A stretch of DNA of 31,199 nucleotides from Promethearchaeota archaeon (GTDB lineage Archaea; Asgardarchaeota; Lokiarchaeia; Sigynarchaeales; SOKP01): contig JAEOTW010000183.1 in the NCBI GenBank assembly GCA_016839655.1, forward strand, positions 1-31,199, in the 5' to 3' direction. Made by a program: the position numbers and the translations under genes. Shown here in pieces: positions 8,485-16,903 of this stretch (position 1 is the stretch's first letter; each line of letters opens with the position of its first letter). The notes beneath the pieces are model-generated. The model was not told where the DNA came from, did no database searches, and saw nothing but the letters and a program-made list of their open reading frames with translations.

Positions 8485-8799
8485 TTTTTTTACTTTTTTT
8501 AATATTCCTCGAAATTTTGTTTAGTTTTAAATCTATTTTTTATTAGATCATATATTATTTCTTATATATAAACTTTGCCCACATTTTTCCCACTTGACAC
8601 AATCCGATTAGAGCAACTGGAAGTATTAAATTTTATTATAAACAATGTTCAGATCGTTTTAAGGATTATACGTATTTTTTTCAAATCAAATTTAAAATAT
8701 AAAGAAAATATTGAATATTTTCTAATCAAAAGGTTTTTTAATGGTTTTTAACTCTCTTTATTACAATTTAGTACATTTTAATTAGGTATAGATTTTATT
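8485..8799. other. AT-rich intergenic region
   Basis: No gene, RNA structure or repeat could be supported here. It contains long T runs near 8471-8510 and a TATA-like CTTATATATAAAC at 8561-8573. It presumably holds promoters for the winged-helix gene (+) and the short candidate gene (-). Confidence 0.4.
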
Positions 8800-9084
8800 A
8801 TGATATTTGAAGATTTAATTGGATTGCTTAAAAAGAAGGGTTTCAAGGACACACTTAGTGTTCTCATCAACCAGAAAGACTATAAGACTGATAAACATAC
8901 TTTCTATAATGAATTAAATAAGTTCTCATACTATAATTCATTTTTTCGAGTGAAAGAAGAATTAATTAGAAAAGGTCTAATTGTGATTGAAAACACAAGT
9001 AAAATAAAAACAATTAGACTTACTGAGAAGGGATTAGAGGTTTATAACAAATTGAAAGATATCAGCGATATGCTAAAAAATTAA
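8800..9084 (+). CDS. Winged-helix DNA-binding protein
   Basis: A 94-residue protein with the pattern of a winged helix-turn-helix: helices around DLIGLLKKKGF, FYNELNKFSYYNSFFRVKEEL, then the turn RKGLIVIENTS and a wing strand KTIRLTEKGLEVYNKL near 65-85, as in MarR/PadR-like archaeal regulators. It has no ligand-binding domain, so it probably acts as a small dimeric regulator. The MBL-fold gene follows on the same strand, but a run of 11 T residues lies between, so cotranscription is uncertain. Target genes are unknown. Confidence 0.7.
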   Translation: MIFEDLIGLLKKKGFKDTLSVLINQKDYKTDKHTFYNELNKFSYYNSFFRVKEELIRKGLIVIENTSKIKTIRLTEKGLEVYNKLKDISDMLKN

Positions 9085-9087
9085 TCC

Positions 9088-9098
9088 TTTTTTTTTTT
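9088..9098 (+). terminator. T-tract terminator candidate
   Basis: Eleven consecutive T residues directly after the winged-helix stop codon, as in archaeal factor-light termination. No hairpin is visible. Confidence 0.4.
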
Positions 9099-9129
9099 GA
9101 TCTCTAATTCTAAAAGAAGTGCTGTTTAT

Positions 9130-9762
9130 TTGATACTTAGAAGATTAATTGTAGGACCCTTAGGTACCAATTCTTACATTTTTGGTTCAAGTGAGACTAA
9201 GGAAGTAGTTATTATTGATGTTGGTGGTGAACCTGACGTTATTATTAAAGTTATTGAAGAATTGAATTTACATTCAATTGGTTTACTACTAACACATGGA
9301 CATTATGATCATACTTTAAAACTTGGGAAGCTTTTGAGATATTTTAATATTCCACTAATGTACAGTAAAAAAGAATTTGATTCTGGCATTTATAGGCATA
9401 AGGAAGCCAACCGATGGCTTTCCGAAGGAGACACAATTCAGATTGGAGAATTTACTCTTACTGTTTTAGAAACTCCCGGACATTCTCCAGGTGCATTATC
9501 ATATTATTCAAAAGACCCAAATGAATATGAAGGCAAAAAAATAGATGGAGTAATTTTTACTGGCGATCTAATTTTTCGACGAAGTATTGGGAGGTCTGAT
9601 CTAGGAGGAGGAGATCCACAACTATTATTTTCTAGTATACGAAATAAGATTATGTATAATCCAAACATTTCAGACAATTTTCTTATATTTCCTGGACATA
9701 TGGGTATAACTTCTGTGAAAGAAGAGAGAGAATTAAATATGTTTAGAAATTACTTTTTATAA
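9130..9762 (+). CDS. MBL-fold metallo-hydrolase (glyoxalase II-like)
   Basis: A metallo-beta-lactamase fold hydrolase of about 210 residues. It has the THGHYDH metal motif (H-x-H-x-D-H), ETPGHSPG for the third metal ligand, GDLIFRRSIGRSD carrying the bridging Asp, and FPGHMG for the last histidine, so both metal sites look complete. Likely activity is a thioester or related hydrolase such as hydroxyacylglutathione hydrolase-type enzymes; the substrate is unknown. The frame is open back to a TTG at 9097, but I prefer the TTG at 9130 because it gives MILRRLIVGPLGTNSYI, the usual start of this family. The 3' end of this gene has a decayed partial copy at 10111-10237. Confidence 0.85.
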   Translation: MILRRLIVGPLGTNSYIFGSSETKEVVIIDVGGEPDVIIKVIEELNLHSIGLLLTHGHYDHTLKLGKLLRYFNIPLMYSKKEFDSGIYRHKEANRWLSEGDTIQIGEFTLTVLETPGHSPGALSYYSKDPNEYEGKKIDGVIFTGDLIFRRSIGRSDLGGGDPQLLFSSIRNKIMYNPNISDNFLIFPGHMGITSVKEERELNMFRNYFL

Positions 9763-9817
9763 CCTGATTATGTTCTTTTTTTACTTTTTTAACAAAAAAT
9801 GCAAGTTTGAGTCTAGT

Positions 9818-10015
9818 TCAGATTGAAGCTCGTTCAGTTACTTTTAATAATATAGCTGCACCAAAAAACAGAATCCCAATTAAAATAAAAATCCAGTACA
9901 ATCTTAGATTAAAAATTGCTATTATAATACCAATTACTATTAATAAAAGACCTAATAGGAATAGAGATGATACTGCGCTTTTTATTCTCTTTTGATATTC
10001 ACCATTACTTATCAT
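9818..10015 (-). CDS. Small two-span membrane protein
   Basis: A 65-residue protein with two predicted hydrophobic helices (about 16-35 and 38-57) joined by a short NLRLYW turn, with charged ends (NGEYQKRIK and KVTERA). This hairpin layout is common in small archaeal membrane proteins of unknown role. The start is an ATG at 10013-10015 with no clear Shine-Dalgarno. It lies on the opposite strand to the MBL gene and to the MBL remnant that flanks it. Reality is supported by the two clean membrane helices; function is unknown. Confidence 0.6.
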   Translation of the reverse strand: MISNGEYQKRIKSAVSSLFLLGLLLIVIGIIIAIFNLRLYWIFILIGILFFGAAILLKVTERASI

Positions 10016-10110
10016 AAAAAATAGATTTTTTTAATTCGGATTAATTTAAATGATGTAAACCTAATTTTTAAACCTTTTAGTTTATGAGAAACACATGATT
10101 TTTAAAAAAT

Positions 10111-10237
10111 TTCAGAGAATTTTCTTATATTTCCTCAGCATATGGGTATCACTTCTGTCAAGAAAGAGAGAGAATAAAAGAGGTATGGAAATTATTTGGT
10201 GGATAAAGAGCATATAGATGATGTTATTAAGCTTTAA
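10111..10237 (+). pseudogene. Decayed 3' fragment of an MBL-fold hydrolase gene
   Basis: Bases 10111-10175 match the 3' part of the MBL gene (9669-9733) at 57 of 65 positions by my count, without gaps. The frame reads HMGITSVKKERE, then a TAA where the intact gene reads on, then continues in the same frame (RYGNYLVDKEH and on) to a TAA at 10235-10237. The catalytic-domain Gly before HMG is changed to Gln. No start or upstream portion is visible, and the small membrane gene lies between the intact gene and the copy. It is best read as the relic of a second MBL paralogue or of a partial duplication. Confidence 0.65.
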
Positions 10238-10332
10238 AATATGAAAAATCTACCAATAATTTATTTATTGAAAACTATATATAAATTTTTAAAAACCTTA
10301 AATCTATTATAATATTAAACTCATAATTTCTC

Positions 10333-10338
10333 AAGGTG
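10333..10338 (+). promoter_or_regulatory. Ribosome-binding site for the first Roadblock gene
   Basis: AAGGTG lies 9 bases before the TTG at 10348, supporting that non-ATG start; the next in-frame ATG would remove the first third of the Roadblock domain. Confidence 0.6.
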
Positions 10339-10347
10339 TAAATTTTA

Positions 10348-10635
10348 TTGATCAATCGCCAAGAAGTAAAAGCCATAATACGGAAATTTGAAGAGCGCGA
10401 AGAAATTCGAGGAGTGATTATCTGTGATTCTTCTGGCCTACCAATAGATTCAAATATGGATATTGAATTAAGTGAAGAGGCTGCAGCTTATATTACATCC
10501 TTAATAGGGAAAGGTAGGCAGGTTCTAGATGCCTTAAAAGAAGGAGAATTAAAATTTATTAGATTAGAGACAGCTAAAAACACGGAAATAATGGTGGCAT
10601 TGGAAGAGCAACTAATTCTAATCATTCTAAAATAA
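10348..10635 (+). CDS. Roadblock/LC7 domain protein
   Basis: A 95-residue protein consisting of a single Roadblock/LC7 domain: an N-terminal helix (MINRQEVKAIIRKFEE), strand VIICDSSGLPIDS, the long helix EEAAAYITSLIGKGRQVLDAL, then strands LKFIRLETAKNTEIMVAL and LILIIL. Family members dimerise and, in bacteria (MglB) and eukaryotes, regulate small Ras-like GTPases; Asgard archaea encode many of both. No GTPase gene is in this window, so the partner must be elsewhere. The start is a TTG with a good AAGGTG. The second Roadblock gene follows after about 150 bases with its own leader. Confidence 0.88.
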   Translation: MINRQEVKAIIRKFEEREEIRGVIICDSSGLPIDSNMDIELSEEAAAYITSLIGKGRQVLDALKEGELKFIRLETAKNTEIMVALEEQLILIILK

Positions 10636-10770
10636 AAAGTTATTTTTTCACTTTTCCTTTTTTATAATTTGATAAATTTAAATTCCTTAAACGATATATT
10701 TTACTATATATTTATTTAAGATAATTTCTTACTCAATTTCAGAATTCAAATCTATAGAAATGATTATATA

Positions 10771-10774
10771 GGGG
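10771..10774 (+). promoter_or_regulatory. Ribosome-binding site for the second Roadblock gene
   Basis: GGGG at 10771-10774 precedes the ATG at 10784 by 9 bases. Confidence 0.5.
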
Positions 10775-10783
10775 AAAAATACC

Positions 10784-11137
10784 ATGGTTGATAAAAAGAC
10801 TCTTGAAAAGAAATTAGCGGAGCTAATGGATATTGTACCCGAAACAGAGGGATTAATAGCTGCTGATGCGAGTGGAAAGGTTATTGTTGGCCAAACACTT
10901 ACTGATATGGATCATTCGAAAATTGCTAAAGCTTGTGCGGCAATTATCAAAGATTCTAACTCGCTTGGTAAAGATATTGGAAAAGGTTCTTTAAAAACCA
11001 CAACAATAGAACTGGATAATGGGTATGCAGTTTTAGTGGGTTCAGAGAAGAATGTGTTAATTGCTTTAGCTGGAGTTGATGGAAGGAGTTCCCTTGGGCT
11101 CTTAAAAAGAAACTTAATTTCAATTAGTAATCTATAA
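10784..11137 (+). CDS. Roadblock/LC7 domain protein
   Basis: A 117-residue Roadblock/LC7 domain protein. The layout is helix (KKTLEKKLAELMDIV), strand EGLIAADASGKVIVGQTL, helix HSKIAKACAAIIKDSNSLGKD, strands LKTTTIELDNGYAVLVGS and NVLIALAG, and a final helix. It is only distantly similar to its neighbour, so this is not a recent duplication, and the two could form a heterodimer. The expected role is a scaffold or regulator of a small GTPase. A T-tract (11149-11156) follows the stop codon and probably ends the transcript. Confidence 0.85.
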   Translation: MVDKKTLEKKLAELMDIVPETEGLIAADASGKVIVGQTLTDMDHSKIAKACAAIIKDSNSLGKDIGKGSLKTTTIELDNGYAVLVGSEKNVLIALAGVDGRSSLGLLKRNLISISNL

Positions 11138-11148
11138 ATTATATTCTC

Positions 11149-11156
11149 TTTTTTTT
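11149..11156 (+). terminator. T-tract terminator candidate
   Basis: Eight consecutive T residues 11 bases after the second Roadblock stop codon. Confidence 0.35.
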
Positions 11157-11188
11157 ATAAGATTTGAATAATAAAAAAGTAGGTATTT

Positions 11189-14100
11189 CTATTTTTCAGA
11201 TTTCTTTTTATCATCAACTAATCCTCTTTCTTCAAGAAGGGAGTCTAAATCTGTTTTTTCTTCCTTTTTGGGTTCTTCCTTCTTTTTCACGATTTTTTTT
11301 ACAGGTTTAGGTTTTTTTAATTCAGCTACAGGAACATAACCTCTTCGTGGTTTCTTTGCAGGTTTTACATCAATAGGCGTTTCTAACTGTCTTTTAATCC
11401 GCCTAGCGAACAGGAAAGCAATACACCAGATTAATGCAATTATACCTATCATAATTCCTATGAAATATTGAGTAAGATAGTCAAAAATAGATATTTGAAA
11501 CGTATTATATGTCTCTTCTATTGATACGATTATACTTTCATTTGTAAGGATATTTTGTGCGGTTATAGATATTGAGATTAAAATATTTAAGACATTTTTA
11601 ACTGGTACTTCAATAATTAATAGGGATCTTTCCCCAGCTGAAAGCCAACTTAATTCAATATCATTTCTCTCTACAATGAGATATTCTTGATTTCCATTAA
11701 GATCGATTGTGATATTTGTGATTTTTAAATTTGAATTTCCAATATTTTCGAGAAGAATATTAAATGTTGTAGTTCTTTCCCGATAAATTAATAGATCACC
11801 TGGACTAACTGATACAGAAAGATTATTTCGGTCAAGAATAATGTTAATCGAAATATTTTTTGACACACCATTCACGCTATCACCATCCCAATATAACCTT
11901 AGTAATAATACTTCTTCAATAGTGATAGTTTGAGTGTTTATAAGGAATGATGTAATCCCGTTTGAATCCGTAATATCAGAACCTATATCAATCCATATAT
12001 CATTTGCAAAATACTGACAAGATACATTTTTTCCTGATAACACATTATCAAATTCAGTAGTTAAAGTAGAAGTTAAATTGAATGTTTGCCCTTCAATAGG
12101 GTTAGTAGGATAAGTAGCAATATCCGTGAATTTACTATTAAGATTTAGTGAAAATTCATTGGTAAACTGTTTATAACTACTCACATAATTTTGATCAATA
12201 ATATTAACTAGAAATTTTGAAGAATCTGGAAAGTATATGCATTCATCTCTGTCGAAATCATATAAGATAGATCTACTTGTGGCTTCTTCTGCGACTCTCA
12301 TTCCAATAATATGCCCTTCATAATTATTTGAAGTTTCATTACTCATCAATGAGTAGTCCATACTTTCAAATTCTCCAATAAGAACATCATCTATATATAT
12401 ATCAACTATTGTTTTTGCACCACCCAATCTGATTGGGGCATTAACACCTTCCCATATATTAGTTGCTATATCTAAATCTGGGATTGTAAGATCCATGCTA
12501 AATTCATTTCTATCATCTGGATGTCCTGAAAAATATAGTAAAACGGAACTAGATGTATCTTCTGCAATAATCCAATCTTCATTCATAAATGAAACTAATT
12601 TAACATCAACCTTCACATTTAAAGAAATAAATTCATGGAGGTTTTGAATTGTTAAATTTATTCTAACAGTTTCACTTGGATTTATGATATTTTCACTTTG
12701 AAGAAATGAAGTAATCATAAGTTGTAAATCCTGTTCTCCAATTTCATACGAAAACATTTGATTTAAATCAGTATTATTAATTGGAAAGAAATTTGGCATA
12801 GGAATGCCTGTAGTTTCATTAATGGAGGCTACTAACATAGTATAATTTTGGAAGACTTTGTTTTTTATTTCTCCATCAAGGATATTAGCATCTAAGAAGG
12901 AGTAATATTCAAAATTGTACAATTCTACATCATATAAATCAATGTAAAGAGTCAATTTTTTACATCCAATAGCAGAACCATTAAACCAAAAGAATCCTAA
13001 ATGATATTCTCCAAAAGTAGTGAGATCTTTTGTAACATCTAAAATAGTTTGGTTATTAAAATCATATATCAATAAGGAATCATCGATAAGACCAGATGAA
13101 GAATTCCATTCAATATATTGTGAACCATTTGGATAATAAAGAATTACGTTTAAATCTGAGGTTTGAGGGGCATTATCTTTATGATCCTGTATATCAGCAC
13201 GAAGAGAGATGTTGTCACCATTCATAAAACCATTAGACTCCCATAATTTTCCATAATAATTAATATAACTGTGCATATCATAGAGAAAATTGTGTGATGT
13301 TAAATTGAGCTTATAAAATCCATTTTGAGTTATTATATCATTTTGAACAATTATTTTATTTTTCCATGGCTCTTCAGCTAATATACTTTGTGTTGCTCCT
13401 TGATAAAGGATCGGGTTATTATTAGGATCTGTTACATTATATGCTGTAAAATAATCATCAAAAATATACCAAAACTCAACAAGTTCCCAATAATTAAAGG
13501 ATGGATCATTTTTATCTAAATCATAAGTAAATAACCATTCAGGATCATTATCATACAATGCTGTGTATGTGCTGGAAGCAGTTTCAGACCAAAAAGCTTT
13601 TACTGAGTATGTCACATTGAATTGAAATCCGTTAGTAATTGTTTTGTTCCAGGTCAAATCTATTCTAAAATTATTCGATGGATCATCTTCAATAGCATTT
13701 GTGAAATTATGATTCCACTGACCTTTACCCCATGATAAATATGAGCTTTCATTGTAAGGATAAGTGTTTATCACAATATTCTCAAATGGTAGGTTTTGAA
13801 TTCTTAAAGTTTGATTATCATTTAATATAAAATCTGAAGGCATGTACCCTCTTGTTACATTCAACTTAAAAGAGCTAGCATCTAATTGTCCAGTATCATA
13901 AGGTGTTATGGTGGTTGGAACGAATTGTTTTGCATTATTCCAAGTGTTTCCGTCGTTAACCGTTGTTTTTAATTGATGTTCAACTATATTATCCCCATAA
14001 TTAAAGAAAGGTAAAGTTACTATACTATAAACTTCGTTTACATCATCAGATTTAATAACAATAAAATAATTAGAAACATTCAAGTTTCCTGTATTACTTG

Positions 14101-15283
14101 TATCAAAGCTAAAATGGGTTAAACTATCTCCTGTATATCCATTTACAACAACCGAATCTATCATATCATTATAATCGGGTTCTAAATTAATAGTACGTAA
14201 ATTTAGATCAGTTCTTATTACAGTTCTATCTGCTCTATAGAGAGTTATATTCAATTCTGTTGTAGCTGCTGCTACAGGATCAAGAGTTCTTATCCATGCA
14301 TAAAATCCATTAACCCTTGAATTTTCTCCTTTTAAATCAAACTCTAGTGCAACATATTCTTGATTTGTAATAGGTAGATCAAAGGCATATGTGGATTGCA
14401 TTTCAAATTCATTTATCCGAGCATAGAATTGGGCGGTGTCAATTCTTTCAAAAATAAATTGGATAAGACAAGTATCTGTCAGATCAATGAAATTTAAATT
14501 CTCATTTATAATATGTTCTTTAATTCTCTGTCTACCGAGAGTGCTGTTGATAGGGAGTGCAGATATCACATCCATCCAAATAGATTGTGAATGATCATAG
14601 ATTTTTACAGTTAGATCTGCATCTGAATAAAGTCTAAATACCAATGAAGAAACTAAACTTAAAATTTTCTCTCTATTGAATAAAACTAATCCATTAACAG
14701 CTGGTGAACTGTATGATGTACCGGTATAATTAGCTGAAATTGTAAAATTGAGGAAACCATTTGTCGCATTGAAATATATATAAGTACCGTTATTATTATC
14801 TATTATAGAGCTCCATCCTCCACTAAGGCGATCACCTGTTCCGTATGTAATATCAGAATAGCCTGTATCATAATTAAAATCAATATAATCCTCAGTAAAA
14901 AGCGCGCTATCATCTTCTAAAAGATAATTGGTAGTGAAATTATTTTGAAATGTTAAATTAAAATTTCCATACGTAAGCGACATTTCCTGAGAAGAAAGTG
15001 AAGGGATTTCAAAGTATTCTTCATTATTTAGCAAATTTTCTGATGAATTTTGTGTATAAATTCTAACATCTTGATCTACTCCAGAATTTGTAAATAAATC
15101 ATCGACATTACGGTTAGCACTATAAAGTTTCTCCTCTAATAGATCATTATCTAAATTATTATTTGTCTTATCATCTTGAAATATATCAAAATTATTTAAA
15201 ATCTGCACACTAGACAAACAAATTGTAATAATGAAAAGTGCAGCAAAGAATATTCGTGTTATCTCTTTTTTTCGTCGAATCAA
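11189..15283 (-). CDS. Giant surface protein with C-terminal anchor and charged cytoplasmic tail
   Basis: A 1364-residue protein. A positively charged start (MIRRKKEITR) and hydrophobic stretch at about 11-30 form a signal peptide or signal anchor. The long middle is rich in Asn, Ser, Thr, Asp, Tyr and Phe, beta-strand-like, and full of N-x-S/T sites, as in archaeal S-layer or adhesin proteins. The part around 1090-1250 has strand patterns like Ig-like/CARDB modules (for example TTTFNILLENIGNSNLKI and a polymer-like VSVSPGDLLIYRERTTTF). One membrane span lies at about 1273-1293, followed by a 71-residue tail very rich in Lys, Glu and Pro, which should be cytoplasmic. I infer an envelope or cell-surface protein with an intracellular contact tail. 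No enzyme motif was seen. Confidence 0.8.
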   Translation of the reverse strand: MIRRKKEITRIFFAALFIITICLSSVQILNNFDIFQDDKTNNNLDNDLLEEKLYSANRNVDDLFTNSGVDQDVRIYTQNSSENLLNNEEYFEIPSLSSQEMSLTYGNFNLTFQNNFTTNYLLEDDSALFTEDYIDFNYDTGYSDITYGTGDRLSGGWSSIIDNNNGTYIYFNATNGFLNFTISANYTGTSYSSPAVNGLVLFNREKILSLVSSLVFRLYSDADLTVKIYDHSQSIWMDVISALPINSTLGRQRIKEHIINENLNFIDLTDTCLIQFIFERIDTAQFYARINEFEMQSTYAFDLPITNQEYVALEFDLKGENSRVNGFYAWIRTLDPVAAATTELNITLYRADRTVIRTDLNLRTINLEPDYNDMIDSVVVNGYTGDSLTHFSFDTSNTGNLNVSNYFIVIKSDDVNEVYSIVTLPFFNYGDNIVEHQLKTTVNDGNTWNNAKQFVPTTITPYDTGQLDASSFKLNVTRGYMPSDFILNDNQTLRIQNLPFENIVINTYPYNESSYLSWGKGQWNHNFTNAIEDDPSNNFRIDLTWNKTITNGFQFNVTYSVKAFWSETASSTYTALYDNDPEWLFTYDLDKNDPSFNYWELVEFWYIFDDYFTAYNVTDPNNNPILYQGATQSILAEEPWKNKIIVQNDIITQNGFYKLNLTSHNFLYDMHSYINYYGKLWESNGFMNGDNISLRADIQDHKDNAPQTSDLNVILYYPNGSQYIEWNSSSGLIDDSLLIYDFNNQTILDVTKDLTTFGEYHLGFFWFNGSAIGCKKLTLYIDLYDVELYNFEYYSFLDANILDGEIKNKVFQNYTMLVASINETTGIPMPNFFPINNTDLNQMFSYEIGEQDLQLMITSFLQSENIINPSETVRINLTIQNLHEFISLNVKVDVKLVSFMNEDWIIAEDTSSSVLLYFSGHPDDRNEFSMDLTIPDLDIATNIWEGVNAPIRLGGAKTIVDIYIDDVLIGEFESMDYSLMSNETSNNYEGHIIGMRVAEEATSRSILYDFDRDECIYFPDSSKFLVNIIDQNYVSSYKQFTNEFSLNLNSKFTDIATYPTNPIEGQTFNLTSTLTTEFDNVLSGKNVSCQYFANDIWIDIGSDITDSNGITSFLINTQTITIEEVLLLRLYWDGDSVNGVSKNISINIILDRNNLSVSVSPGDLLIYRERTTTFNILLENIGNSNLKITNITIDLNGNQEYLIVERNDIELSWLSAGERSLLIIEVPVKNVLNILISISITAQNILTNESIIVSIEETYNTFQISIFDYLTQYFIGIMIGIIALIWCIAFLFARRIKRQLETPIDVKPAKKPRRGYVPVAELKKPKPVKKIVKKKEEPKKEEKTDLDSLLEERGLVDDKKKSEK

Positions 15284-15444
15284 TAAAATTACCGTAATAT
15301 CTAATTTTTGTTTATAAAATCATTTAAAAGTATTAAAATTTCCTAATTTTTAATAGTTAATGGTTAGTTTTTCAATATTACAAAATATTATAAAATTCTG
15401 AATCTTTCTATTGAAATATAGAAGAAATTTGATTGGAGATAAAA

Positions 15445-16803
15445 ATGGTTGAGGATCAAATTTTAAATGAAATAGAGCAAAATAAAGAAGAATATATTAG
15501 TTTTTTTCAAGAACTCATTCAAGCAAAATCCTATAATCCTCCTGGGAATGAAAAAAATGTGGCATTAGTTATTGATAAATATTTGCAAAATGTTAATATA
15601 AAATCTGAGGTTCATTCTTTTGGAAATAATCGTGCTAACTTAATAGCTTATTTAAATGATAATTTTGAAGACAAGAATCTTTTATATAATGGGCATATGG
15701 ATGTTGTACCCCCAGGAAATGAGAAAGAATGGAAATATCCACCATTATCTGCAATTATAAAAGGAAGTAAGGCAAAAAGGAAGGTTTTTGGACGGGGATC
15801 TGCTGATATGAAATCTGGGCTAGCAGCAATGGTAATAGCATTAAGTATTTTGAAGAAATTAGATCTTAAAATATCTGGAAACCTTATTCTTAATGCTGTT
15901 GCAGATGAAGAAATTGGAGGGAGAGTAGGGACTAAAAAATGCTTAGAACAATACATAAAATCGAAAAAGATAGATTTTGCTATAATTGGAGAGCCTACTG
16001 GATTTGATCCTTTGCCAAAAGGAATAATTATTGGAGAAAAAGGACGTTACGCCATAAAAATAATTACTAATGGGATTTCTGGCCACGCTTCTGTTCCTTC
16101 TTTAGGAAAAAATGCTATTTATATGATGAGTGATATAATTCAACATTTAGATGATTTAGATGATATTATCCCGAAGATTAAACCCCCATTAAGCCAAGAA
16201 GAATTGATAGAACTTATTAGTGTTGCATTTCCTAGTAAACAAATGTTCGAGAAAATTTTAAATGAACAACCAATCCTTCAAAATGTAATTAAAGCCAATT
16301 CTCAATTTACAAAAAATTTAACCGTAATTAAGGGAGGGATTAAATCTAATGTTGTTCCAGATCAATGTGAAGCTTTCATAGATTTTAGACTATTACCAGG
16401 ACAAACAGTTGAAATGATTTTAGATGGACTCAAAAAGTTGATTGAAAAATTGGGTTATCAAGTAAAAGATATACCCATTGGTCTTCCTAAAGAAATATTT
16501 GTATATTTGGAGATCGAAGAAGCTGGTGAAGCATCGTTTTATAGTGATTGGGAGAAATCACTAAGATTGAAGGATTTCTATTCAACTGTAGAAAAAACTT
16601 ATAGAAGAAAACCCTTTTACTTCATGTTGCCTGGTAGTGCAGACGCGAAATTCTATAGAAACACAAAATATTGTCAATCTACAATATTATTTGGTCCAGG
16701 GAATGCACAACTAGCTCATACGACTAATGAATATGTAGAAATTCAAGACTTTATTAATGCAATTAAAGTATATACTTTGTTTGCCTATAATTTCCTAAAA
16801 TAA
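15445..16803 (+). CDS. M20-family metallopeptidase (ArgE/DapE/aminoacylase type)
   Basis: A 452-residue di-zinc hydrolase with the full M20 set: GHMDVVPP (His84, with the partner Asp86), GRGSADMKSG (bridging Asp121), ADEEIGG (catalytic base and metal ligand Glu155-Glu156), GEPTG (Glu183) and, near the C-terminus, LAHTTNEY (His425). The central part from about 190-310 is the dimerisation lid, with ISGHASVPSLG. Family enzymes remove acyl or succinyl groups from amino acids or cleave dipeptides; the exact substrate is not readable. I chose the ATG at 15445, with TTGGAG 5-10 bases before it; an upstream TTG at 15433 would overlap that motif. It diverges from the surface-protein gene. Confidence 0.88.
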   Translation: MVEDQILNEIEQNKEEYISFFQELIQAKSYNPPGNEKNVALVIDKYLQNVNIKSEVHSFGNNRANLIAYLNDNFEDKNLLYNGHMDVVPPGNEKEWKYPPLSAIIKGSKAKRKVFGRGSADMKSGLAAMVIALSILKKLDLKISGNLILNAVADEEIGGRVGTKKCLEQYIKSKKIDFAIIGEPTGFDPLPKGIIIGEKGRYAIKIITNGISGHASVPSLGKNAIYMMSDIIQHLDDLDDIIPKIKPPLSQEELIELISVAFPSKQMFEKILNEQPILQNVIKANSQFTKNLTVIKGGIKSNVVPDQCEAFIDFRLLPGQTVEMILDGLKKLIEKLGYQVKDIPIGLPKEIFVYLEIEEAGEASFYSDWEKSLRLKDFYSTVEKTYRRKPFYFMLPGSADAKFYRNTKYCQSTILFGPGNAQLAHTTNEYVEIQDFINAIKVYTLFAYNFLK

Positions 16804-16903
16804 CTATTTGTAAAGGGGAGAATTTTGTTTTAATAGAAATTTATAAGAATCTAGTACTATTATTTTATTAATTTCAAATAAATGAGTAATTTTTTGGAGT
16901 AAA

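Noticed and set aside
9807..9995. Plus-strand open frame opposite the small membrane protein
   Set aside because: It is low-complexity, Ile/Asn/Arg-rich, and the minus-strand frame gives two clean membrane helices instead.
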